From JAFGGG01 sp964634205 (GTDB taxonomy: Bacteria; Spirochaetota; Spirochaetia; SZUA-6; RPPD01): a stretch of 64,000 nucleotides of DNA. Shown piece after piece: positions 23,765 to 32,151 of this stretch (its first letter is position 1; the number at the start of each line of letters is the position of its first letter). A program made the position numbers and the translations under genes. The stretch covers positions 107,329-171,328 of the forward strand of contig CAZWKE010000002.1 in assembly GCA_964634205.1 (NCBI GenBank), written 5' to 3'. The notes beneath the pieces are model-generated. The model saw nothing but the letters and a program-made list of their open reading frames with translations. It did no database searches and had not been told where the DNA came from.

Positions 23765-26700
23765 TTGCGATTATCTTCGCAGATAAAGAATACCAAACTC
23801 TTACATATGGGGCTTATCGCCGTTGTTTTGGTCATTACGGCCGGCCTGTTTTTTGTGATTAACTATACACTTGATCAAAGAATGGGGCTGTTAAAAAGCA
23901 AACTGCTTACCATGTTTCATGAGTTTTCCGGAAAAGAGCTCAGTTACAGTTCTATCTCCCCTTCCATTTTACAGTATTTTGAGATAAGAGACCTGGTGAT
24001 TAAGAGTCCTGATCAGAATAATAGTACGCTTTTACGAGTCAAGAATCTGAAAATTCATTACGATATTTTTCATTTACTCACGGCGGCCGATCCTCTCAGC
24101 TCGATTTATGAGGTCAACATCGAGCATTCGGAGTTCAACCTTGATATGGTAAAAGACAAGGAACTTGCCGACGGTATCATGGATTTCATCAAAGAAAGGT
24201 TAAGCCGGAAAATAGATGTCGCGTTTACGCTTACCGGTTCCAGCATGAAGTTCAAAATTTCCGACAGGAATTATAACCTTTTGCTTTCTCAGTTGTTTTT
24301 AACTCTTGATAATCACAAGGATTTTTATGCCTATAAGGTAAGAGGTAATATCCATATGGATAATGCGGAACGGGGGGATACCGCGTTAGGCGTGGATACC
24401 GAAATGGATGTAGGGGGCAGGGTGGCCAAACAGTTTGACTGGTTTGATATGCTGGTAAATATTTATTCGACCGATTCGGACAATTTCGCTCTGGCCGCGC
24501 AAAAGTTCCAGGTTTCAATGAAGGACAATCTGCTTGCGGTCAACAAGATCCAGGACAGGACTCCAATCGATATCGAATGCCATTATAACACCATGGAAGA
24601 ATCTCTGGGGGTACACTTTATTACGGAAAACTGGCAGCCGGCCCATCTCATTCAGTTTAAAAAAGACTTGGCGGAGTATAATCATTTTCTGGGTGCCTCC
24701 ATTACCTCCCGGGGGGAGCTGACCTATAATTTCGCCCGAAAGAACATGCGGTATTCTCTGGACCTGCATGCGGGTCTTAAGGCCGGACGCGTTACCCCAA
24801 ACATCAATCTCCGAACCAAGGTGAACGGCAACCAGGACATACTCTATGTAGAACCTTTCTCTTTATCCAGTAACACAAGCAAAATCGAGTTCAGGGGTAA
24901 TCTGCTTACCGCTGATTTCTATCCCAAAGGCACACTGTCCCTGACCAATGTAACTACCGGGTATACGGGAACAATAAACGCTGCTTTTGCCGTAGACAGG
25001 TCATACCGGGGGTTTTCACTTACGGGGAACAAAACGAGCATCGGAAAAACTGTTTTTGATGAGTTTACGCTTTCTTTCGAGCCGCATAAAAGGGGGACCG
25101 CCTTCAATGTAAAGGCCTCGCTGCGAAATACCGCTTCTCCCAACTCTCTTACCGCCCGGGGTGATCTAAGGTTCGGCAAGGATCACCTGATAACATCCGA
25201 ATGGAAACTTGCGGGTATTCCGCTCGGTGAGCTGTACAGTATGGGAACACCGGATGTCCGTAACTCCGAATCGGTTTACAAGGGACTGCAAAGCTACCTG
25301 ATAAACGCCGGCCTGAAATTCTCAAGCAGTACCAAAGGATTTCTCCTTACTTCAGAATCAACGGAAATACATGATCGAAACGATCCCGGCAATACCGTTT
25401 CCCTGGAGTTTATGGCGGATAACCGTCATATCCGTGTTACCCGGTATAACGGCGAATGGCTGGGGATTCCATTGCAGGGTGATGTGAGTGTTGATTTTAC
25501 GGCCGCTAAAAATCCGCAGTTTTCCACCCTGCTGCATCTCAATGATGTTCCCTATGCGTTTTCAGGGCTCATTATGCCGGGCAGCGGGATTGTCGTTTCC
25601 GGATCGTACAATTTTAATGCCTCAGTGCTCTATAACGATCAGAATGATCTGCGTTTCTGGGTAAAAACGGAAAAATTGCCTCTTCCCCTTAAGGACCGTG
25701 TATTATTTGCCTCACTCAACTGCATCGGATATGTAAAAACGGACGGTGAATGGAAGATTGCGTCACCGGGGTCCACACTCTATAATTTGCCGGTATCCGC
25801 AGACAACTCTACAGATGCGCTTCCGCCTAATTATGTCGAGGCATCCTTTACCCTTTCACCGAAAGAGTTCAATTTCTCCAAGCTGCGCTATGTTGACACG
25901 TTTTCCGAATTGAGCGGAAGCGGCAAATTTGAGATTGCTTCCTTTTTACCGGTATCAGGTTCGGGATGGCTTTATCTTGAGAACAATGGAACCGGCGAGA
26001 GTTATACGGCGGAGCTTGAGCTGAAGCCGGAATACATGGACCTTAATCTGGCATTTTACAATTCACCGTTATCACGGCTTGGCAATATCATGTTGCAGGG
26101 AAACCTTTCCGGTGATGTCAGGGTAACAGGGGCCCCCCGGAATCCTGATATCACCGCCCGGCTTTCCTTGAAGCAGGGATTCTTGAATAAGAGCCCATTT
26201 TCAATGGAAACCGATTTCTCAGTCACAAAAAATTTCTTCGAGCTTCATTCGTTGGAGTGTGTCTATAATAATAACCTTTCGCTGGGTAAGGCGGGAGGCC
26301 AGATAGATAAAAGGACCGGGAATTTTTGGTTCAACGGTCATGTGGCGGGTTTTTTCCTGGGTGAAAATATAAACGCGGATACGTTTATAACCGGCGATAT
26401 GGCCCAAGGGGATTTCAGCAGTCTATTCCATTCATTCTGGGACCATAATTTCAATGGCAGAATGCAGTTTTTCAACATCACTGCCAAAGCCGATAAAAAG
26501 CCGCAAGAAAATTATGCGTCGTGGGAATTACTCTTTACCAAAGAACAAAACCTCTTTTCCTTCAGCGGTGGGCCCCGGCACGCGGTGATGGGACAGATAA
26601 AGCGTGACGGCAGCTTTGATGTGGACCTGACGGATCCCCTGCCGCTGCGCTCGCATATAGAGGGCAGGATAAAAAACAATTTTATTGAGGCCAAACTTGA

Positions 26701-28147
26701 GCATATTTTTTTGGATCTGCAGCTTCTTAATCCGCTTATCGCCAGTAAATATTTTGTTTTCAAACGCGGCACGGCGCAGGGTGATCTCACTCTTGCCGGA
26801 GATATCGCCGATCCGCGGTATTACGGGTTGGTTGAGGTAAAGGATGCGGCAATCGCAACCGCTGTTTCTCCGAATATTATTTCCCCCATAAATACGGCTA
26901 TCAGTTTTCAAGACAATGAAATGAGGCTTACCAATACAAAAACTTATCTCGGCAACGCCCCGGTGAATATTTTTGCGGTATTAACGTTAAAAAACTGGGT
27001 ACCCACCCGGTATGCGCTTGATTTGAAAACCCTGGATACGATCGGGATGCACATTGCCTTCCCGGCTGATGTAATTAACGTCGACGGATATTTTCTGACT
27101 CCGAATTTCAGACTTGTGGGCAGCAGTAACAGCCTGAGAGCAGAGGGTGATCTTGTTCTTCCCCGGTGTAACGTCACCCTGGGCAATCCGCAATCCGCCG
27201 AAACTACAGACAGTAATTTTGTCTATCTGGTAAATCTAAACATAAAAACAGGGAAGGCCGTGGAGTTTACCTGGCCTACCCGCGATTTTCCCATTATTCA
27301 GGCCGTGGCCAAACCCGATGCAAAGCTCGCCGTGCAGTATAACGGTAATTCCGGAAAGTACTCGCTTACGGGTGATGTGGACCTGCAAAGCGGTGAGGTA
27401 TACTATTTTGACCGCAGTTTTTTCATCCGCTCCGGTTTAATCTCCTTTCGGGAGAATGAAAGAAGATTCGATCCGATCGTCTCCCTGGAAGCGGAAAAGA
27501 GGGAACAACTTGACGGGCAGGACTATAAAATATTCCTTACCATGAAGAACCAATACCTCAGTGAGTTTGAACCACATTTCCGGTCAGAACCCCCTCTCGC
27601 CAGTGAATATGATATCCTGGCCGCAATGGGAGGGGTATTACCGGACCAGGGAACACAGCCGGACGAAAATGCCCTGGATCTGGCAGTGAACCTGGGGAGT
27701 GATATTCTCACCCAGGTCTGGGTGCTGCGGCCTTTTGAAAGAGTAGTAAAGAACATTTTAAATCTTGATGTATTCAGTATCCGTACCCAGATAGTGAAGA
27801 ATATACTCTTTGACAAGGTCTTGACCGGGAACAATTCCCAAAATCAGGACCCACTCCAGGAGGGGAGAAGCTACCTGGAGAACACCACCATAAACCTGGG
27901 ACAGTACATCGGTGATAAAAATGATCTGTATCTCGAAATGGTGCTGCGATTCCAGTCCATGGATGAGACTGCCCCGGAATATGAAAGTATTACAACTGAC
28001 AGAAATGTAAATGTTGAATCCGAGTTTAGTTTGGAGTTGACAACTCCCTTTTTTCTTACTATAAAGTGGACTGTTACCCCACAACACTGGGAGTCATTTT
28101 TTCTGCCGGATAATAAAATCACTCTTAAGTGGGGATTTTCATTCTAA
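23765..28147 (+). CDS. tamB: TamB-like translocation and assembly protein
   Basis: This 1460-residue protein has one N-terminal membrane helix (about 15-35, GLIAVVLVITAGLFFVINY). A very long beta-rich region follows, of the AsmA-like/TamB kind, and then the TamB C-terminal domain (about 1180-1460, with GEVYYFDRSFFIRSGLISF and SEYDILAAMGGV). It ends in Phe. TamB-like proteins span the periplasm and act in outer-membrane protein insertion or in phospholipid transport between the membranes. The TTG start is chosen because AGGGAG lies just upstream and the frame then gives a normal anchor; the first ATG downstream (codon 15) would cut into the anchor. bamA and skp follow, which supports a role in outer-membrane biogenesis. 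Confidence 0.88.
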   Translation: MRLSSQIKNTKLLHMGLIAVVLVITAGLFFVINYTLDQRMGLLKSKLLTMFHEFSGKELSYSSISPSILQYFEIRDLVIKSPDQNNSTLLRVKNLKIHYDIFHLLTAADPLSSIYEVNIEHSEFNLDMVKDKELADGIMDFIKERLSRKIDVAFTLTGSSMKFKISDRNYNLLLSQLFLTLDNHKDFYAYKVRGNIHMDNAERGDTALGVDTEMDVGGRVAKQFDWFDMLVNIYSTDSDNFALAAQKFQVSMKDNLLAVNKIQDRTPIDIECHYNTMEESLGVHFITENWQPAHLIQFKKDLAEYNHFLGASITSRGELTYNFARKNMRYSLDLHAGLKAGRVTPNINLRTKVNGNQDILYVEPFSLSSNTSKIEFRGNLLTADFYPKGTLSLTNVTTGYTGTINAAFAVDRSYRGFSLTGNKTSIGKTVFDEFTLSFEPHKRGTAFNVKASLRNTASPNSLTARGDLRFGKDHLITSEWKLAGIPLGELYSMGTPDVRNSESVYKGLQSYLINAGLKFSSSTKGFLLTSESTEIHDRNDPGNTVSLEFMADNRHIRVTRYNGEWLGIPLQGDVSVDFTAAKNPQFSTLLHLNDVPYAFSGLIMPGSGIVVSGSYNFNASVLYNDQNDLRFWVKTEKLPLPLKDRVLFASLNCIGYVKTDGEWKIASPGSTLYNLPVSADNSTDALPPNYVEASFTLSPKEFNFSKLRYVDTFSELSGSGKFEIASFLPVSGSGWLYLENNGTGESYTAELELKPEYMDLNLAFYNSPLSRLGNIMLQGNLSGDVRVTGAPRNPDITARLSLKQGFLNKSPFSMETDFSVTKNFFELHSLECVYNNNLSLGKAGGQIDKRTGNFWFNGHVAGFFLGENINADTFITGDMAQGDFSSLFHSFWDHNFNGRMQFFNITAKADKKPQENYASWELLFTKEQNLFSFSGGPRHAVMGQIKRDGSFDVDLTDPLPLRSHIEGRIKNNFIEAKLEHIFLDLQLLNPLIASKYFVFKRGTAQGDLTLAGDIADPRYYGLVEVKDAAIATAVSPNIISPINTAISFQDNEMRLTNTKTYLGNAPVNIFAVLTLKNWVPTRYALDLKTLDTIGMHIAFPADVINVDGYFLTPNFRLVGSSNSLRAEGDLVLPRCNVTLGNPQSAETTDSNFVYLVNLNIKTGKAVEFTWPTRDFPIIQAVAKPDAKLAVQYNGNSGKYSLTGDVDLQSGEVYYFDRSFFIRSGLISFRENERRFDPIVSLEAEKREQLDGQDYKIFLTMKNQYLSEFEPHFRSEPPLASEYDILAAMGGVLPDQGTQPDENALDLAVNLGSDILTQVWVLRPFERVVKNILNLDVFSIRTQIVKNILFDKVLTGNNSQNQDPLQEGRSYLENTTINLGQYIGDKNDLYLEMVLRFQSMDETAPEYESITTDRNVNVESEFSLELTTPFFLTIKWTVTPQHWESFFLPDNKITLKWGFSF

Positions 28148-28176
28148 CTGATTCTTTTATTCGTTAAGGAGCACAT

Positions 28177-30608
28177 ATGAAGAAGTATGTTTTAGCCATT
28201 TCTCTACACCTGTTGTTGTGGGGCTCTCTTTATGCGCAAACAGATACCAACTGGTTTATCGGCAAGCCGATTAAGAAATTTGAATATACCGGCCTCCAGG
28301 CCGTTTCCGCGGGAACCCTGGATAACATTCTGAAAAATTATATCGGGATGCCCTTTACTTATGACCTGTATTATGAAATTCAAAATAAACTGTATGCCCT
28401 GGAATATTTTGAAAGTATTACCGCCGACGCGGAGCCCGTAGATGAGAGTAAATCAGCGGTGACGATTCATTTTACCGTAAAAGAGAATCCTATAGTGAAT
28501 GAAATTAAATTTGTGGGCGCCTATAAGGTCGGTGAGGGAGAATTACGGCAGAATATCGTCTTGAAACCGGGTGATGTGGTGACCGAGGCGAAAATCCGTG
28601 TTGATGCCGATGCCTTAAAGACACTTTATATCGAAAAAGGCTATCTTGACGCCAAGGTAAGCGGAAAGATGGAGGTGGACAAAGCAAATAATTCGGTTTC
28701 GGTTGTTTTCACAATTAATGAAGGTTTTCAGACGACCATCAAAAAAATACAGTTTCAGGGGAACTCATTTGCCTCGGACAGTACATTAAAAAACCTGATG
28801 CAGCTGAAAGAACCGGCTGTTTTTGTGAATCCGGTGTTCAAAGAAAACAAGCTTACCGAAGATATTCAGGCAATAGAAGAATACTACGCCAACAATGGGT
28901 ATTATTACGCCAAGGTGGAAAAGGTCGATAAACATATCGAAGCATCGGCTGAAGAAGGCAGAAACTATCTTATTCTTACCTTTTATATCCACGAGGGAGA
29001 CCAGTATACCTTCGGGGGGGTCAGTTTCAAGGGCAATAGTCTTTTTTCAACGGAAAAATTAACCTCCATGATAAAGTTGAAGGTCGGTGATATTTTTAAC
29101 AGCAAAAAGTTCAAGGAAAGTTTCGCCGATGTGACGGGATTGTATTATAACCGGGGGTATGTTACCACCCAGTTTCTCCCCAAGGAAAAGGTCGACGAGG
29201 AAAAAAAACAGATATCGTTTGATGTCACCATACATGAGGGAGAGGTCTCCCACATCGAACACATAATAATCCAGGGGTATAAAAAAACCAAGGAGTATGT
29301 CATCCGGCGTGAGCTTCCCTTTGAGGAAGGTGATGTGTTTAATGTAGAAAAAATCCGGCAGGGAATTATCAATCTTCACCGCCTGGGTTATTTTACGCAA
29401 AATATCATCGTAGACACTCCGCAGGGCAGCGCACCCGGGCTGATCGATGTGGTCATTACGGTGGAGGAGACCAACACGGCCCAGTTCGAGTTCGGCGCCA
29501 GTTTTATTCCCAGTGAGTTCCCGTTTTCAGGCTATGCCAAGGTATATGACAATAATTTTTTGGGTTACGGTAATATATTCGGGGTAAACGCCACGGTGGC
29601 CCCGCTGGAACAGAGTATTTCAGTACAGTATACGGAAAACTGGCTGTTCGGGTACCGGATTACGGCCGGCGCGGACATCTCGTTCTCCCATAAGGTCATA
29701 ACCGGCGTACTGCAGGACATGCAGGGGTTTAACTTCACGGGCGATGAAGACAATGCCGTACCGGACGGCTATACCGGTGAATGGGTGGATCCGGACACCG
29801 GCGNNNNNNNNNNNNNNNNNNNNNNNNNNNNNNNNNNNNNNNNNNNNNNNNNNNNNNNNNNNNNNNNNNNNNNNNNNNNNNNNNNNNNNNNNNNNNNNNN
29901 NNNCGGCCGTTTGACGATGTGCTGCGTGATGATTTTAACCAGTGGCGTTTTGTCAACAGGTTGGGGACCAAGCTCTATCTGGACAACCGCGATTATCCGT
30001 ACAGCCCCAGTAACGGGTATTATGCGTCGGAGTACGTTGGATTCACCGGTGGATTTCTCTTCGGCGACCGACACTATACCAAGCTTATTACCACGCTTGA
30101 AGGCTACGTGACCCTGTTCGATATTCCGGTGTTTCCCGGCTGGAATTTTAAATATGTGCTGGCCGCACATTCGGCACTCAACCTCTTTTTGTCTCCGCTC
30201 GGCGGAAAATCAAAATACCTGGAGGACGACCTGTACTATATTGACGGAATGATTGTGGGAAGGGGCTGGAACCTTCCGGATTTACGGGGAAAAGCCATGT
30301 GGGACAATAGAATCGAGCTGCGCCAGCCTATTTTCCCGCAGTATCTCTGGTGGTCCTGGTTTCTCGACGCCACGGCCATCTGGGAAGAGGTGAGTGACAT
30401 GAGCAGTATGAAACTGGATGATTTTTACTTTACCCTGGGAGGCGGCCTGCGTTTGACCATCCCCGGGCTTCCGCTCAGACTGTACCTTGCCAAACGCTTC
30501 CGTGTCCTGGACGGCCAGGTGAAATGGGAAGACGGCAGGTTCCGTTTGGGTGATGAAAATAGTTTTAGTTTTGAATTGATATTTGCAATCGGTGCAGATA
30601 CGTTTTAG
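28177..30608 (+). CDS. bamA: Outer-membrane protein assembly factor BamA, interrupted by an assembly gap
   Basis: BamA inserts beta-barrel proteins into the outer membrane. A signal peptide (MKKYVLAISLHLLLWGSLYAQ) is followed by about five POTRA domains up to roughly residue 410 (for example KIRVDADALKTLYIEKGYLDAKV, GNSLFSTEKLTSMIKLKVGD) and then the Omp85 barrel. The barrel is cut by 100 N at 29804-29903; the part before is in frame 1 and the part after is in frame 3. Because 100 N is a placeholder of arbitrary length, this is not evidence of a frameshift. The second half carries NRDYPYSPSNGYY, VGRGWNLPDLRG (place of the usual VRGF motif) and a final Phe. The number of missing residues is unknown. 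It lies between tamB and skp. Confidence 0.92.
29804..29903. other. Assembly gap of 100 N
   Basis: Exactly 100 undetermined bases, a common scaffold placeholder. The true length is unknown. It lies inside the bamA barrel. Confidence 1.
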
Positions 30609-30641
30609 AGTATGCTTACAGAAAGGAGGATATGAGTTTAA

Positions 30642-31187
30642 ATGAAACATACAAAAATTGTGGTGTGCCTGCTGGCGTTGTTTTTTATTGCCCAGGCAGC
30701 TTTATGGAGCGAGCAGCTTACCAAAATAGCCGTCGTTGATGTAATTAAGATTTATAAAGCGTTCTTCAAAGAGTCAAAGGCGGTAAGAGATCTTGAGGAG
30801 TACAAGAAGAAATATGAAGCGGAGCTCGCCAAGAAAGACGACCAGATTGATGAGCTGGAAAAACAAATACAGGACGCAAAAAAACAGGGGAACCAGGACG
30901 AGGTCTTAAAACTTCAGGCAAAAAAGGAAGACTTGAGAAGAGACCGTAATGATTACTACCGGTTACACTACCGGGAGTATGTGAAGCAGTTTGACGTGAT
31001 TAAAAAATCTCAGTCACAGGACCTCTGGCTGGAACTGATCGGGATTATCGAATATATCGCGTTGAAAGAGAGTTATTCCGTGGTATTAAGAATCGATGAT
31101 CCATACGTGATTTTCTATACAAAGGATGTCGACATCACCAACAAGGTCCTCGAGGAAATTAATAGACGTCACAGGAACCGCCGCTGA
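30642..31187 (+). CDS. skp: Skp/OmpH-family periplasmic chaperone
   Basis: The 181-residue protein has a signal peptide (MKHTKIVVCLLALFFIAQAALW) and the short family opener KIAVVDVIKIYKAFF. A long charged coiled-coil hairpin follows (about 48-115, EEYKKKYEAELAKKDDQIDELEKQ), and the C-terminal part returns to the body (YSVVLRIDDPYVIFY). Skp holds unfolded outer-membrane proteins in the periplasm and hands them to BamA, whose gene lies just upstream. AGGAGG is 12 bases from the ATG, slightly long; an out-of-frame ATG at 30632 lies between them. Confidence 0.9.
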   Translation: MKHTKIVVCLLALFFIAQAALWSEQLTKIAVVDVIKIYKAFFKESKAVRDLEEYKKKYEAELAKKDDQIDELEKQIQDAKKQGNQDEVLKLQAKKEDLRRDRNDYYRLHYREYVKQFDVIKKSQSQDLWLELIGIIEYIALKESYSVVLRIDDPYVIFYTKDVDITNKVLEEINRRHRNRR

Positions 31188-31189
31188 TT

Positions 31190-31600
31190 GTGGGAAGAGT
31201 ACTCGCCGTTGATCTGGGCAGCAAACGCGTAGGGCTGGCGTTGTCCGATCCATTGCAGATGATATCCCAGCCTTTCAAGACGCTTGCCTTTGTTTCTTTA
31301 CCCGCTTTGGCGGTTGAAGTAAAAAACCTTGTGCATGAGATGGATATTGAGCGGGTTGTCGTGGGGCTGCCGGTCAGGGAAAACGGGACTGAAGGCCCCG
31401 GTTGCCGCACGGCGCGTGATTTTGCCGAACTTCTTCATAATGAACACATACAGACCGAGTTATGGGATGAGCGTTATTCCAGCAGGCTGGCTGAAAATGT
31501 ATTAAGAAGTTTTGGAAAAAAGCGCATGCATAATAAAGAAAAGATCGACCGCATTGCCGCTTCGTATATTCTGGAGGGTTATCTTCGCTCCCGCAGGTAG
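31190..31600 (+). CDS. ruvX: RuvX/YqgF family (putative pre-16S rRNA nuclease)
   Basis: This is a small RNase H-like protein of 136 residues. It shows RVLAVDLGSKRVGLALSDPL with the first catalytic Asp, VVGLPVRENGT, the WDERYSS segment with the acidic residue and KIDRIAASYILEGYL with the last Asp. The family member YqgF is implicated in 5' processing of 16S rRNA, and some members resemble Holliday-junction resolvases. The start is a GTG two bases after skp, so it belongs to the outer-membrane operon by position. The stop lies 15 bases from the convergent STAS gene, with a GC hairpin across the junction. Confidence 0.9.
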   Translation: MGRVLAVDLGSKRVGLALSDPLQMISQPFKTLAFVSLPALAVEVKNLVHEMDIERVVVGLPVRENGTEGPGCRTARDFAELLHNEHIQTELWDERYSSRLAENVLRSFGKKRMHNKEKIDRIAASYILEGYLRSRR

Positions 31601-31613
31601 GTAGGAGCGGGAG
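31588..31613. terminator. GC-rich hairpin between convergent ruvX and STAS gene
   Basis: CTCCCGC (31588-31594) and GCGGGAG (31607-31613) form a 7-bp stem with a 12-base loop that includes the ruvX stop. No T-run follows on either strand, so termination by this hairpin alone is uncertain. Confidence 0.4.
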
Positions 31614-31615
31614 AT

Positions 31616-32104
31616 CTATTCTTCCTGGTTTATTTTTTTCTCCAGGATCTCCCTTAAGAGCCTGAATTTACTTTTATTCTCATGGGAGGTTTCCATTAAA
31701 TCCTCATGGGCGCGGAGGATTGTGTAAATCGACGGTTTATTATACGTTGAAATCACTTCCATATGCGGGGGGAACCTGACGGCTGCCTGTTGCATTTGCA
31801 GCAGTTTGCTGATCCCCAGACTTTCAAAAAGCCTGCAGCATTCGGTTGAGGGACAGATAATATTTATTTTTTTTCCGGAGGTCGATTTAAACTTCTTGTT
31901 CACCCCGATGAGGATTCCCATGAATGTAGAGTCCATATAAGAGCAGTCCGAGAGATCGGCAAATATGTCCCTGATTACCGGATCGTGTTCCAACCTGTCG
32001 AAGATCCTTTTGCGCAGAATATAACAGTTATTGGCCGTTATCTGCCCCTGAGCTTTTATGTATATTATATCTTGTTCTTCCTTATATTCTAACTCGTTTT
32101 TCAT
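31616..32104 (-). CDS. STAS-domain protein (anti-sigma factor antagonist type)
   Basis: The 162-residue protein has a STAS domain over residues 1-105: IIYIKAQGQITANNCYILRKRI, ADLSDCSYMDSTFMGILIGVNKKF and IICPSTECCRLFESLGISKLL. The DSTFMG motif contains the Ser that is phosphorylated in SpoIIAA-like proteins, so partner-switching control of a sigma factor or an enzyme is the likely role. A tail of about 55 residues with RAHEDLMETSHENKSKFRLL is extra and resembles the tails of other stand-alone STAS regulators. No anti-sigma kinase gene is near. It is divergent from mutS, and the two promoters overlap. Confidence 0.85.
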   Translation of the reverse strand: MKNELEYKEEQDIIYIKAQGQITANNCYILRKRIFDRLEHDPVIRDIFADLSDCSYMDSTFMGILIGVNKKFKSTSGKKINIICPSTECCRLFESLGISKLLQMQQAAVRFPPHMEVISTYNKPSIYTILRAHEDLMETSHENKSKFRLLREILEKKINQEE

Positions 32105-32115
32105 GGCCTCGGCCT

Positions 32116-32121
32116 ATTGTA
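32116..32121 (-). promoter_or_regulatory. Possible -10 of the STAS gene
   Basis: TACAAT on the minus strand ends 11 bases before the STAS start codon and overlaps the mutS -35 hexamer on the other strand. The -35 is poor. Confidence 0.35.
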
Positions 32122-32145
32122 TTCATTGTACTCTTTAAATATAAT
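32117..32145 (+). promoter_or_regulatory. Strong promoter of mutS, apparently leaderless
   Basis: TTGTAT (32117-32122), a 17-base spacer and a perfect TATAAT (32140-32145) are followed by six bases and the ATG at 32152. Normal start-site spacing places the first base of the mRNA on the A of ATG. There is no Shine-Dalgarno sequence between. Confidence 0.65.
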
Positions 32146-32151
32146 CCTTTT

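Noticed and set aside
28177..30608. bamA as a frameshifted pseudogene
   Set aside because: The frame change lies across a run of exactly 100 N, an arbitrary placeholder, so no frameshift can be inferred.
30632..30710. ATG at 30632 as an alternative start near skp
   Set aside because: It is only two bases from AGGAGG, is in another frame and soon meets a stop; the in-frame start at 30642 gives a signal peptide.
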